Assembly (NCBI GenBank): GCA_017441825.1
Contig: JAFRVD010000062.1
Span: 1 to 64,000 of the forward strand
Direction of reading: 5' to 3'
Length of the DNA: 64,000 nucleotides
Origin: Lachnospiraceae bacterium
GTDB taxonomy: Bacteria; Bacillota; Clostridia; Lachnospirales; Lachnospiraceae
The notes under the pieces: generated by a model
What the model was told of the DNA's origin: nothing
Databases searched by the model: none
The model's input: the letters and a program-made list of their open reading frames with translations, nothing else
Shown here: positions 17,023-25,738 of the stretch, piece by piece
Position numbering within the stretch: the first letter of the stretch is position 1
Layout of the letters: each line of letters begins with the position of its first letter
Position numbers and translations under genes: made by a program

Positions 17023-19347
17023 TTACCGGAAGATGCTTCTCAGGTAAATAAACGGCATGAGCGGGCCGCGGGTCCTGCCCGTCAGAGAAATCAGCTTCCT
17101 GTTGGACTGCTCCGAATTCCTTACCATTCTGGGCGTCACCTTCGTATCCGCGAAGACCGCGTTTTCGTAATCCGGAAGGAACAGTAAGACGTCGGAAACG
17201 GTAGTTTCCGCGGCACTTCCTTTAAGCCGGGCCTTCATCTTTTCGGAGGAGATGAAGTCGGAGACCCGTCCGTAGAATTCCGAAAGCGTCTCTCCCGGCC
17301 CGAGCGCAAGGCCGTTCGCGGAAAGGAGCGTCGTATTCCGCCGGAACATGACACGGAGCTTCTTTTCATCGGGAAGCCGCTCGTAATGGATCTTGCGGAT
17401 CAGGATGACCAGTCCTAAAAGAAGTACGGCTGCAGCAATGCCAACTCCTATAACGATCAGTACCAGGAGAAGTCCGGCACCGGGATTCGTTTCCTCTTCC
17501 GGAAGGGTCTCGTTCTCTGTCATTTCCTGAATGAGGTCCTCCGGGAGGACGATGACCTCGTCCGGGATCACCACCTGGTCCGGAGAAGGCGCTCCGCCGG
17601 CACCCTCGCCCTGCCCCTCCTTTTCGGAGCTCACGGTCCATGAGGAATCAATGTGGAAGCCCGGCGTCGCTTCATACGTGATCCAGCCAAAGCCCTCAAA
17701 GTAGATCTCCGCCCACGAATGAGCCCGGTCGGACCGGATGGTCGTAACGGTATTCTTCTTGACTGTCGTCTGATAACCCTGCACATAGCGTGCGGGATAG
17801 CCTTCGGAGCGCGCAAGAAGCACCATGGCCGTTGCGAAATAGTTGCAGTAGCCGCGGGGGTTTTCGAACAGGAAATAGTCGAGATATTCGCCCGGCGAGC
17901 CGATCCTGTCAGGGACGCTGCCGGGGTCAGAGTCGTAATCGAAGGACTGGAGGAACGCCTCCAGGCGATTCATCTTCGCGAGCTCCGTATCCGCGCCGTC
18001 CATGAGCTTCCGCATGAATTCCGCGGTGCGTTCCGTGAGGACAGGCGCCTCGGTATAATCCGAAAAGACCATGTCCCGGTATCCGAGATACTCTTCATAG
18101 CTGAGCCCGTCCGTTATGGTGATCCCGAGTGCCCGGACCGACTCCTCCCATTCTTCGCGGGAAAGCGGCGAGGTATTCTCAAGCATCTCATTATAGAGCG
18201 TGCTCTTCCGGTTCATCCGGTAGAAGCTCACGGAGTAATCATCGTCATAGCCGATCTTGTGGTCCGCCACCACATTGCCGCTTACGAATTCCACCTCGAA
18301 TTCCTGGATAAGCTCGGGGACGGTCTCACTCTTTAAGGGATGGAACATATGGGCGGAATTAAAATACCGGTAGCCGATGTGAAGCGTCCTGGGCTTCAGG
18401 TAGTCCGAAATATGCTCAGGGTCGTACCGGAGGACCGAACCGAATGATTCGACGAGATCTATCGTAGATTCGTTGAATTCCGACTCGCTGTCCGCTTCCC
18501 AGTATTTACCGTCGAAATCGTTGAAGGCCTTGCCTGCAAGGTAGAGCTGGAGCTTCTGGTTCACGTTGCTCGACACTACCATGACTTCACGCGTAGTCGA
18601 TTTGACGTTTCCGGAAAGCAGTGCATCGTCGGAAAAGCCCACCGTAGCGCTCTCATACGAGCCGGAGGACCCCTGGAACAGGTTGATCTGGATCTTGTCG
18701 ACGGCGGTCGCGACGTCCGCATAGATGCGCTTCGCGAAATCCCAGTCGTACGCCTTCTCCGGCGCCTTATAAAGCATGAGCACCGGGAAAAGGAGTACCA
18801 GGAAGGGAGAAAGATACACCAGGTATTTCCTTGTCGTTTCGTCCGCGCCGGTCTTCCACAGGCCGTTCCGGTACAGACGGATCAGCTCCGCGGCCGTAAA
18901 GAGAAGCAGCGTCATGGTGAGCGCGACCGTAAACACGCGGACCGGCTCTTTTCGGATCATGGAGATCACTAGGAGCGCAAAGAAGGCCGCGGCGAGCATG
19001 GCCTTCACCCATGGGAAGCGCGCGGAAAGCTTGACGAACGCAAAGGAAAAAAGAGTGATGAGGAGCACCCAGAAGTAATCCAGGTGCGCGATCAGGTACG
19101 GGATCCGCTCCCCCCTCTCCTTGAAGATCAGGAGGAAAACAATGAGCTGCAGCGGCAGTACGAGCACGATGACTGTGCGGATCCAGCCCTTCACGCGGAG
19201 AAGTCCCGCAAAGAGCAGAGAGAAAATAAAAGCCGCGAGGAACAGAAGCGGCGAAGGCTCCGCGGCGCCGGTGAACCCGGCCGTATAGATGACAGCCAGA
19301 AAAGAGACCGGTACCGTATACATGAGGTCGTAAAGGAAGGCCGCCAT
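17023..19347 (-). CDS. Membrane-anchored transglutaminase-like protein (TgpA type), set 1
   Basis: Residues 1-200 hold about six membrane helices. An extracellular region follows with a transglutaminase-like papain-fold core: the catalytic Cys in NPRGYCNYFATAM, His in DRAHSWAEIYF, and the end of the core in YEATPGF. One more helix near 635-660 and a cytoplasmic DUF4129-like tail complete it. TgpA-type proteins are thought to act as proteases or cross-linkers at the cell surface; the substrate is unknown. It starts by TGATG overlap with the DUF58 gene and is the last gene before a strong terminator. Partner proteins are the MoxR ATPase and DUF58 protein upstream. Confidence 0.88.
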   Translation of the reverse strand: MAAFLYDLMYTVPVSFLAVIYTAGFTGAAEPSPLLFLAAFIFSLLFAGLLRVKGWIRTVIVLVLPLQLIVFLLIFKERGERIPYLIAHLDYFWVLLITLFSFAFVKLSARFPWVKAMLAAAFFALLVISMIRKEPVRVFTVALTMTLLLFTAAELIRLYRNGLWKTGADETTRKYLVYLSPFLVLLFPVLMLYKAPEKAYDWDFAKRIYADVATAVDKIQINLFQGSSGSYESATVGFSDDALLSGNVKSTTREVMVVSSNVNQKLQLYLAGKAFNDFDGKYWEADSESEFNESTIDLVESFGSVLRYDPEHISDYLKPRTLHIGYRYFNSAHMFHPLKSETVPELIQEFEVEFVSGNVVADHKIGYDDDYSVSFYRMNRKSTLYNEMLENTSPLSREEWEESVRALGITITDGLSYEEYLGYRDMVFSDYTEAPVLTERTAEFMRKLMDGADTELAKMNRLEAFLQSFDYDSDPGSVPDRIGSPGEYLDYFLFENPRGYCNYFATAMVLLARSEGYPARYVQGYQTTVKKNTVTTIRSDRAHSWAEIYFEGFGWITYEATPGFHIDSSWTVSSEKEGQGEGAGGAPSPDQVVIPDEVIVLPEDLIQEMTENETLPEEETNPGAGLLLVLIVIGVGIAAAVLLLGLVILIRKIHYERLPDEKKLRVMFRRNTTLLSANGLALGPGETLSEFYGRVSDFISSEKMKARLKGSAAETTVSDVLLFLPDYENAVFADTKVTPRMVRNSEQSNRKLISLTGRTRGPLMPFIYLRSIFR

Positions 19348-20510
19348 CAGAGCACCTCCCGAAGCACCGCTTCTTTAGGGATCCGGACGATGGATGTGCC
19401 CGGCAGGTCCTGCCCGGTCACCACGGACTCGGGATCGTCCGAGATCAGGTAGATGACTGCGGAGATGTGGTGGCGGTACAGCATGGAGGCGAGCGTCAGC
19501 GCTTCCTCGGAAAGCTCGGACAGCACCATAAACACTGCCTTCTTGAGGTACAGCGTACCGGCGCTTCCCGCACCCTCAAACATCTCCTTTTCGGTATAGC
19601 GGTCCGAGAAGGTGACGCTCGACATCTCCTCGTAAAATTCATTGAAATTCTCCGGTCTGTCCACCACGGTACTTCTGAACCGGGTACCGAGGTAATCGAC
19701 GGATACGGGCGTGTTTTTGGCCGTAAAATGCCATGCCAGGGCCAGCACGAGCTCCAGGATCTTGTTTTCGAGCGGCAGGTACTCCGATGGCTTGTCGCTC
19801 TTCCGCTCCGTTGCCATAAGGATCCCCACTCCCTGCTGCTCTTCGCCGGTCCTTTTCCGGACCAGGAGCTCCTGCGCGCGGGCGGACGCTTTCCACTCGA
19901 TGAAGCGCGTGTCATCGCCGGGCTCATATTTCCTGACCAGGACGTCCGGCTCCTGCGGGTTCGCGGGCGCGTGGATGCTGTTTAACAGCTGGATATCAAC
20001 ACTGTGCAGTTCGTCCATCCGGATAAGGTCGGGCTTCACAGTGACGCGCACCGTCCCCTTGTTTTTATAGCGAAGACGGAACAGGCGGAGGTAGTCCGTG
20101 ATGACGATGTCTTTAACGCCCACGTCGTACTCGCCTCTGTACCTGCATATGAGAGTCGCGTCGTTCCGGATGCCGCTCTTCGGCAAAAGCTCGTATTCCG
20201 CTCCGTCGTCCTGCCCGGAGATCCTCGAAAAGTCGGAAAACAGATTGACCTTCACTCCCGAAAAAGTGAAGAAAAATTCGTTCTGCAAAATGAACAGGAA
20301 CGGATGGGCATGGTTCACTATGAGGTCCCTGCCCTCCACCTGCTGGTAGACCTTGAACGCAAGGAAGACCGCAAGGAGGTAAAGGATCGAGACCACGGGG
20401 ACCAGCGTCATGAACATAAAAAAGCCGTAACTGACAACGCCTCCCCAAAACGAGATCCCGGCAAGCGATATCAGCCACAGCAGTAAGTAGATCAAACGGT
20501 TTCTTTTCAT
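19347..20510 (-). CDS. DUF58 protein, set 1
   Basis: Two N-terminal membrane helices (about 5-55) and a cytoplasmic part with the DUF58 signature YEPGDDTRFIEWKASARAQE near residue 200, which precedes a von-Willebrand-A-like region. DUF58 proteins nearly always occur beside MoxR ATPases, as here, and are thought to be the partner acted on by the ATPase. The start is 12 bases after the MoxR stop and the stop overlaps the transglutaminase start, so expression is coupled. The molecular role is not established. Confidence 0.88.
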   Translation of the reverse strand: MKRNRLIYLLLWLISLAGISFWGGVVSYGFFMFMTLVPVVSILYLLAVFLAFKVYQQVEGRDLIVNHAHPFLFILQNEFFFTFSGVKVNLFSDFSRISGQDDGAEYELLPKSGIRNDATLICRYRGEYDVGVKDIVITDYLRLFRLRYKNKGTVRVTVKPDLIRMDELHSVDIQLLNSIHAPANPQEPDVLVRKYEPGDDTRFIEWKASARAQELLVRKRTGEEQQGVGILMATERKSDKPSEYLPLENKILELVLALAWHFTAKNTPVSVDYLGTRFRSTVVDRPENFNEFYEEMSSVTFSDRYTEKEMFEGAGSAGTLYLKKAVFMVLSELSEEALTLASMLYRHHISAVIYLISDDPESVVTGQDLPGTSIVRIPKEAVLREVL

Positions 20511-20522
20511 AAAACAGAACGG

Positions 20523-21443
20523 TTATTCAAGCGGAAGGATGACCCTGTACAGGAGATCGCGGATCACCTGATCCGTGTCCTCCTTCTGGAGGCGCGCTTC
20601 CGGAGTGAGCTGCAGACGATGGTGCAGCGTATTCGCGGAGACTGCCTTGACGTCGTCAGGCTTCACGAAATCACGCCCTTCGAGGTAAGCCTTCGCGCGG
20701 GACGTGGACAGGAGGTGCAGGAACGCACGGGGCGAGGCGCCTAAAACGAACCTCTTTTCCTTACGGGTCTCCGCGATGATGCCTCGGACGTACGCAAGGA
20801 GCGCGTCGCTCACGTGGACCGCACTTACGGCCTTCCGCATCTCAATGATATCCTCCGCCGTACAGACGCTCACCACCTTGTCCGTGTCGACTCCGTTCAG
20901 GTAGTTCCGGGCCATCCGAAGCTCGCCCGCTTCTTCCGGGTAGCCGATGGTGAGCCGCATCATGAAGCGGTCCAGCTGAGCCTCCGGCAGGGGGAACGTG
21001 CCTAAAAACTCCACGGGGTTCTGCGTTGCAAGCACGATGAACGGTGAAGGCAGCGGGTAGATCTTTCCGTCTACCGTAACGGTGCCCTCCGCCATGGCTT
21101 CCAGAAGACTCGCCTGCGTCTTGGGAGAGGTCCGGTTGATCTCGTCCGCGAGCAGGATCTCATGCATGATGACGCCTTCCCTGTATTCAAATTCCCCGGT
21201 CTTCATGTTGTAAACGGAAAGGCCGGTCACGTCCGAGGGCAGCGTGTCCGGCGTAAACTGGATCCTGCCGAACGAGCACGCGATGGACTTTGCAAGCGTT
21301 TTCGCAAGAGTGGTCTTTCCGGCGCCGGGGACGTCCTCAAGAAGTACGTGGCCGCCTGCAAGGAGGCACACAAGCACGTTCTCAACGACCTCTTCCTTTC
21401 CTACAAAAGTCTGATTGATGTTGTCTCTTAATTTCCGGATCAT
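20523..21443 (-). CDS. MoxR family AAA+ ATPase, set 1
   Basis: A 306-residue MoxR-type AAA+ ATPase, proposed to act as a chaperone for DUF58/VWA partner proteins. Walker A is in LLEDVPGAGKTTLAK, Walker B in LLADEINRTSPKTQ, followed by sensor regions ATQNPVE and EAQLDRFMM, all family hallmarks. ATG 21443 follows AAGGGAGAGACC. It lies 10 bases after the DUF4364 gene and 12 before DUF58. It is cytoplasmic, presumably working at the membrane face with the DUF58 and transglutaminase proteins. Confidence 0.93.
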   Translation of the reverse strand: MIRKLRDNINQTFVGKEEVVENVLVCLLAGGHVLLEDVPGAGKTTLAKTLAKSIACSFGRIQFTPDTLPSDVTGLSVYNMKTGEFEYREGVIMHEILLADEINRTSPKTQASLLEAMAEGTVTVDGKIYPLPSPFIVLATQNPVEFLGTFPLPEAQLDRFMMRLTIGYPEEAGELRMARNYLNGVDTDKVVSVCTAEDIIEMRKAVSAVHVSDALLAYVRGIIAETRKEKRFVLGASPRAFLHLLSTSRAKAYLEGRDFVKPDDVKAVSANTLHHRLQLTPEARLQKEDTDQVIRDLLYRVILPLE

Positions 21444-21453
21444 GGTCTCTCCC

Positions 21454-21966
21454 TTACATCAGCCTCTTCAGTACGTATGCGTAAATGTTCTGCGAATTCT
21501 CTTCCCAGTGCTCCGAAAGGATCCTGGCCTGCTCCTCCGTGGGGACGGTCAGGTTCATTTCAAACAGGATCGACTTCCCTTCCCGCACGAGAAGGTGCAC
21601 ACAGTAGTCGTAGTTTTCAGTCATCTTATAGTCCGCGGTGATGCCGGTCTCATTCCTGAGCTGGTATTTGTTCACGCGGATGTATTCGTCCATCTCTTCC
21701 CTGATGGAGTCGGCGATCTCATCGTTGAAATAGAACAGGGCTTCTTCACCTTCCCGCGTGATCTCATAAAGAACACTGTTCCGGATCTCCTCATGGCTCA
21801 CAAGGTTTGCGTCGAGGAGCTCCGCCACGGTATCCTGGAATGTGAAATAATTCGTGTAGCCCTTCTCCTCGAAGAATGTCCAGAGCTGGGGATTGGTCAT
21901 CGGAAAATTGACCTTCTTCAGCATGTAGAGGATCATCAGCTTATACAGTGTTTCCGGCTCTTTCAT
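21454..21966 (-). CDS. DUF4364 family protein (PadR/winged-helix-like)
   Basis: A 170-residue protein of the DUF4364 family of Clostridia. The N-terminal 80 residues read as a winged helix (LYKLMILYMLKKVNFPMTNP, then TVAELLDANLVSHEE and LYEITREGEEAL), so DNA binding is plausible. The C-terminal half is a beta-rich domain of unknown role. The ATG at 21966, with AAAGGAGAC upstream, is chosen over the longer frame to 22017. It is first in the MoxR operon and may regulate it, though this family also sits beside unrelated genes. Confidence 0.8.
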   Translation of the reverse strand: MKEPETLYKLMILYMLKKVNFPMTNPQLWTFFEEKGYTNYFTFQDTVAELLDANLVSHEEIRNSVLYEITREGEEALFYFNDEIADSIREEMDEYIRVNKYQLRNETGITADYKMTENYDYCVHLLVREGKSILFEMNLTVPTEEQARILSEHWEENSQNIYAYVLKRLM

Positions 21967-22032
21967 ACTGCGCTCCGTCTCCTTTCCCGATCGTCCCGTC
22001 TGAACATTCTGCCCCATATTACTTTCAATAAG

Positions 22033-22061
22033 AGTTTATCATGTTCCATACAGGTTTTCAA
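22033..22061 (-). promoter_or_regulatory. Promoter of the DUF4364-MoxR operon
   Basis: Minus-strand TTGAAA (22056-22061), 17-base spacer, TAAACT (22033-22038). Divergent from the CYTH promoter a few bases away. Confidence 0.6.
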
Positions 22062-22064
22062 CTC

Positions 22065-22092
22065 TTGAATTTGCACCGAAGCATGCTATGAT
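22065..22092 (+). promoter_or_regulatory. CYTH gene promoter
   Basis: TTGAAT (22065-22070), 16-base spacer, TATGAT (22087-22092); the ribosome site AAAGGAG follows within 20 bases. Confidence 0.6.
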
Positions 22093-22113
22093 GGAGGAAG
22101 AAAGGAGACGAAC

Positions 22114-22557
22114 ATGGAGATCGAACGTAAATTCCTCGTAAATAAGCTTCCGGAGGATCTTGAGTCTTATCCGTCCGCCCTGATCGAACAGGGGTACCTT
22201 TCCGGAAGTCCTGTGGTCCGCGTCCGGCAGGACGGGGATTCCTATTATCTCACGTATAAAGGCGCGGGCCTCGTTGCCCGCGAAGAGTATAATCTCCCGC
22301 TCACGGCAGTGTCGTACGCGCATCTTCTGAAAAAAGCGGACGGCAGGATCATCACAAAGCGCCGTTACCGCATTCCTTATCTCCGCTACGTGATCGAGCT
22401 CGACGTATTTTCAGGAGACTTTGACGGCCTTGTTATTGCCGAGGTCGAATTCGAAAGCCTTGAGGATGCCGATGCCTTCACCCCGCCGGACTGGTTCGGC
22501 GAAGACGTCTCACGGGACCTCCGGTACCATAATTCGGTGATGGCGCTCGGATCGTAA
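22114..22557 (+). CDS. CYTH-domain triphosphate tunnel protein
   Basis: CYTH proteins bind triphosphates in a beta-tunnel and in bacteria are often inorganic triphosphatases. The signature ExExK is at residues 2-6 (EIERKF), followed by alternating charged strands (VVRVRQ, YLTYKG, KRRYRIP, VIELDVFSG, IAEVEFES) that line the tunnel. At 147 residues it is a minimal single-domain form without a CHAD domain. ATG 22114 follows GAAAGGAGACGAAC. It is monocistronic between divergent promoters and a bidirectional terminator. The physiological substrate cannot be read from sequence. Confidence 0.88.
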   Translation: MEIERKFLVNKLPEDLESYPSALIEQGYLSGSPVVRVRQDGDSYYLTYKGAGLVAREEYNLPLTAVSYAHLLKKADGRIITKRRYRIPYLRYVIELDVFSGDFDGLVIAEVEFESLEDADAFTPPDWFGEDVSRDLRYHNSVMALGS

Positions 22558-22615
22558 GCTTACTTAAAGGTCCGGGATCCGTTTCCGCTCTCCCTGAAAT
22601 ATTATGAATTTCAAT

Positions 22616-22662
22616 AAAAAGACTCCCGAAGGTCAGCCATACTGTTTCCTTCGGGAGTTTTT
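22616..22662. terminator. Bidirectional terminator between CYTH gene and esterase locus
   Basis: Perfect 11-bp stem ACTCCCGAAGG / CCTTCGGGAGT with a 15-base loop, flanked by AAAAA and TTTTT. It closes both the CYTH gene (+) and the long minus-strand esterase locus. Confidence 0.85.
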
Positions 22663-22686
22663 AAATATGAATAAGCTCCTGCGCTC

Positions 22687-24219
22687 TTATTTGCCGAGCC
22701 AGTTGATCTTCCGGGCTTCCTTGAAGTCCTCCGGCATCGGATCCCCTTTCAGCAGATCGGTGAGCAGGTCTGCAAGGAAATAGGAAAGCTCCGCACAGTG
22801 GTCGGTAATATAGACCATGTCATGGCATTCTGACACGCAGTAATTGAAAAGGTACCGCATGAACCATTCCGCGGAGATGAGAAGCTCCCCGTTCCGGTGG
22901 ATCGCTTCCACGCTCATCTGGCGCATGGTCCGGTCGATCAGGCAGCCGATCGAACCGCGCGCGAACTGTAATCTCCGCCCGTCCGGGAGGATCACGTCCG
23001 CGTGCAGGGTATCTTCCGAAGGAATGTACTCCGCGCCGACCGCGGCGGAAAGGTCCTTAATAGATACCATCAGGTATTCCCCGCGGACCTTCTCTCCGCC
23101 GTTCAGGCCGTGGTACTTCAGCTTCTGCCATTTTACGGGTGCCTGTGTGAGCGGTACGATCTCCTGGCCCATCCAGCCGTGAGAAACGCCCAAAGCATAT
23201 GCGATGGAGACGGCATCCCCCTTCCTCCGTGTCACGGAGCCTTCATCCGTGATCGTTCCGTCCGGGAGCCGGCGGAGTCCTGACAGGAAATAGTCCCATT
23301 GCAGGAACGCCTCGTCCAGCTTCTGTCCGTGGTCCCGGTTCTTTACGTCCATGAAGACGAGCGGCGCTTTTCTGCCGTGATAGAAAGCGAAATTGTCCTC
23401 GCCGATGATACTGATCTCCGGCTTTGGACCGCATTCATTGACCTTCAGCCAGTAGATTCGGTTGTAGCGGTCGATATCCGCTTCACGGGGAAAATCGCGC
23501 ATGCCGAAGCCGTTGTGCTCCGGCCGGGTCTGCCAGATGCCTAAGGGGCCGCCCCGGTTCACGAGATTCCCGTCCTCGTCATAGAGGAGCGAGATGCTGC
23601 CCGGGCCGGCGGATCCCGCGGCGCCTGCCAGAAGATTCCCGTAGTACCGCGCAAAGAGCGTGGTCATCATATTGCCCGCGGACATCCCCTGCATGAAGAT
23701 CCGTTCTTCGTCGATATTGTACTTGCCCTTCAGGTGTTCGAGAAGCGCCAGGACGAAGTTGCAGTCCTTGTGGTCTTCGATCCTTTCTACCGGCGCGGGA
23801 ACGTCGAATCCCGCGATCTCCTTGTTCTCTTCGCTTTCAAGAGAAGGCATCTGCTCCCAGAACAGTTTGTTGTGGGCGTCGGGATAGACGATGATGATGC
23901 CGTCCCTGTCCGCCACATAGGACCAGGACGTGTAGATGCACTGGCCCCACCCGGACATCACGCCGCCATGCATAGAAAAAACGAGCGGCGTCTTCTTTGC
24001 CGGGTCATAGCTCTCCGGAACGTACTCGTACCAGCTGTCTTCACCCTGCCCGGGAACCAGTTCCATATGGAATTCCCGGAGTCTTTCCGGATACGGCTGG
24101 GAGTTGTTGCCGTTTTCATTGACGACGATATCCGAGTCCTTGATGGACTTCGGAAGATAATCGCGGTTCAGGTCGTCCGGCGTTCCCGGACGGAGATAGA
24201 GTTCATTTTCCATATGCAT
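22687..24219 (-). CDS. Alpha/beta-hydrolase with copper-amine-oxidase-N-like C-terminal domain, paralogue 1
   Basis: First of four paralogues in this locus. All begin with a conserved block (RPGTPDDLNRDYLP, then DIVVNENGNNS), continue as a polyhydroxybutyrate-depolymerase/CE1-like hydrolase, and end in a domain resembling the copper-amine-oxidase N-terminal fold (two repeats, about 345-475). Here oxyanion HGG is at 84-86, nucleophile Ser180 in GMSAG, and the candidate catalytic His297 in NRDHGQ. No signal peptide. The start overlaps the stop of paralogue 2 (TAATG); the ATG two codons later is also possible. It ends the locus, before a strong terminator. I infer an intracellular esterase on acylated sugars; the exact ester is unknown. 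Confidence 0.82.
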   Translation of the reverse strand: MHMENELYLRPGTPDDLNRDYLPKSIKDSDIVVNENGNNSQPYPERLREFHMELVPGQGEDSWYEYVPESYDPAKKTPLVFSMHGGVMSGWGQCIYTSWSYVADRDGIIIVYPDAHNKLFWEQMPSLESEENKEIAGFDVPAPVERIEDHKDCNFVLALLEHLKGKYNIDEERIFMQGMSAGNMMTTLFARYYGNLLAGAAGSAGPGSISLLYDEDGNLVNRGGPLGIWQTRPEHNGFGMRDFPREADIDRYNRIYWLKVNECGPKPEISIIGEDNFAFYHGRKAPLVFMDVKNRDHGQKLDEAFLQWDYFLSGLRRLPDGTITDEGSVTRRKGDAVSIAYALGVSHGWMGQEIVPLTQAPVKWQKLKYHGLNGGEKVRGEYLMVSIKDLSAAVGAEYIPSEDTLHADVILPDGRRLQFARGSIGCLIDRTMRQMSVEAIHRNGELLISAEWFMRYLFNYCVSECHDMVYITDHCAELSYFLADLLTDLLKGDPMPEDFKEARKINWLGK

Positions 24220-25703
24220 TACAGATCCAGGATATCCTCGATGAGAGCCGCAGTATGCGCCGCAAGCTCAATGTAGTGGTCGCTGATGTAGCAGACGCCC
24301 CGGTTCTCGGAAACGAAGCATCCTAAGAGTCTCCGGAAGAACCACTCCACGGGCAGGCAGAGCGCGCCGTCGCGGATCACCGCTTCATTGTCCATCGAAA
24401 AGATCTTGTTATCGATGACACAGCCGATGCTGCCCTGGGCAAACTGGACCGTACGGCGGTCCGGAAGGATCAGTTCCGCGGTACGGCCGTCCGCGCTCAT
24501 ATTGCATTCGGCACCGGCCGCCTGGGCCAGGAAAGATACCGGCGCATAGAAGTACTCGCCGCGGACAAGCTCGCCGCCGTCCAGGCCGTGGTATTTCAGT
24601 TTCTCATGCAGGAAGGCAGGGATCTGTAGGCGGATGGGCTTCGAATTTACAAGTGCGTTCTGTTTCCCGAGCGCGAGCGCGATGCCGAAGCTGTCTCCCT
24701 TTCTGGGAAGCTTCGTACCGCCCTGCACGATGTCGCCGTTTTCATCCCTGCGGATGCCGCTGAAGCAGTAATCCCAGACGAGTTCCGCGTCATCGAGCGT
24801 CTGGCCGTGGTCGCGGTTACGGATCACTCTGAGCGTAAAATTGGCCTTTTTCCCGGTGTAGAAGAAATAGTTGTCTTCTCCTTCCAGTTTGATCTCCGGA
24901 AGGTCGGTACAGTCGTTTACGGCGGTCCAGTAGGCCACTGCGCTGCGGACGCCTTCGATATCGTCGCGGCTGCGGTCCGGATTCTTGTCGTACCCGTTGA
25001 ATTCCGGCATACTGATAAAGCCGGAGACAGGGCCGTGTTCGGACGGATCCGCGTTCTTCACGCCGCGGGGTGCGCCGCCGGGCGCGCCTGCTGTCGCGAA
25101 GCCGGCAAACTTTTCGCCGAAATAATGGATCATCATGCCGGTCATCATGCCGCCCATCGACATGCCCTGGATGAAGATGCGGCCGGGATCGATATTGAAG
25201 CGTGCCTTCACGTTTTCGATGAGGGCAAGCACCTGGCCGCTGTCAGGGCCTTCCTTAAAGGACGGATAGGCTTTCGGAAGCGGCATCCCGCCGGGACCCG
25301 TGGTCATCTCGGACCCGTCAGGAAGCTTCCTTGGGCCTTCCCAGACGTTCCAGAATTTGTACTCGTGGGCGTTCGGGAACACGACGATAAAGCCTTCCCG
25401 GTCTGCGACGTACGTCCAGGAAGTATAGATGCACTGGCCCCATCCGCTCATAAGACCGCCGTGGCAGCTTACGACTAGCGGGGTCTTTTTTGCGGGATCA
25501 TAGGTGTCCGGCACATATTCGAACCAGGTGTCCTCTTCATCGCCCCAGAGGATCTCGTGCTTTTCGACAAGGTTCTTCGGGTGCGGCTGAGAGTTGTTGC
25601 CGTTTTCATTTACAACGATATCGCTGCCGAAGATCGATTCCGGCAGGTAGTCGCGGTTCGCGTCGTCCGGCGTACCGGGACGAAGAAAGATCTTACCTTC
25701 CAT
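24219..25703 (-). CDS. Alpha/beta-hydrolase with copper-amine-oxidase-N-like C-terminal domain, paralogue 2
   Basis: Same architecture as the neighbouring paralogue. Oxyanion HGG is at 81-83, nucleophile Ser182 in GMSMG, candidate His in NRDHGQTLD. It differs most from the other three: an insert around 120-150 rich in Gly and Pro, GFATAGAPGG after the nucleophile, and a C-terminal domain that keeps AQGSIGCVIDN but loses the TMRQM segment. This suggests another substrate rather than redundancy. The ATG at 25703 has AAGGAGATGACCACT before it; the longer frame to 25724 has no such site. It is joined to paralogue 1 by a stop/start overlap. Confidence 0.82.
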   Translation of the reverse strand: MEGKIFLRPGTPDDANRDYLPESIFGSDIVVNENGNNSQPHPKNLVEKHEILWGDEEDTWFEYVPDTYDPAKKTPLVVSCHGGLMSGWGQCIYTSWTYVADREGFIVVFPNAHEYKFWNVWEGPRKLPDGSEMTTGPGGMPLPKAYPSFKEGPDSGQVLALIENVKARFNIDPGRIFIQGMSMGGMMTGMMIHYFGEKFAGFATAGAPGGAPRGVKNADPSEHGPVSGFISMPEFNGYDKNPDRSRDDIEGVRSAVAYWTAVNDCTDLPEIKLEGEDNYFFYTGKKANFTLRVIRNRDHGQTLDDAELVWDYCFSGIRRDENGDIVQGGTKLPRKGDSFGIALALGKQNALVNSKPIRLQIPAFLHEKLKYHGLDGGELVRGEYFYAPVSFLAQAAGAECNMSADGRTAELILPDRRTVQFAQGSIGCVIDNKIFSMDNEAVIRDGALCLPVEWFFRRLLGCFVSENRGVCYISDHYIELAAHTAALIEDILDL

Positions 25704-25738
25704 AGTGGTCATCTCCTTTTCCATATGTCAGAACAGAA

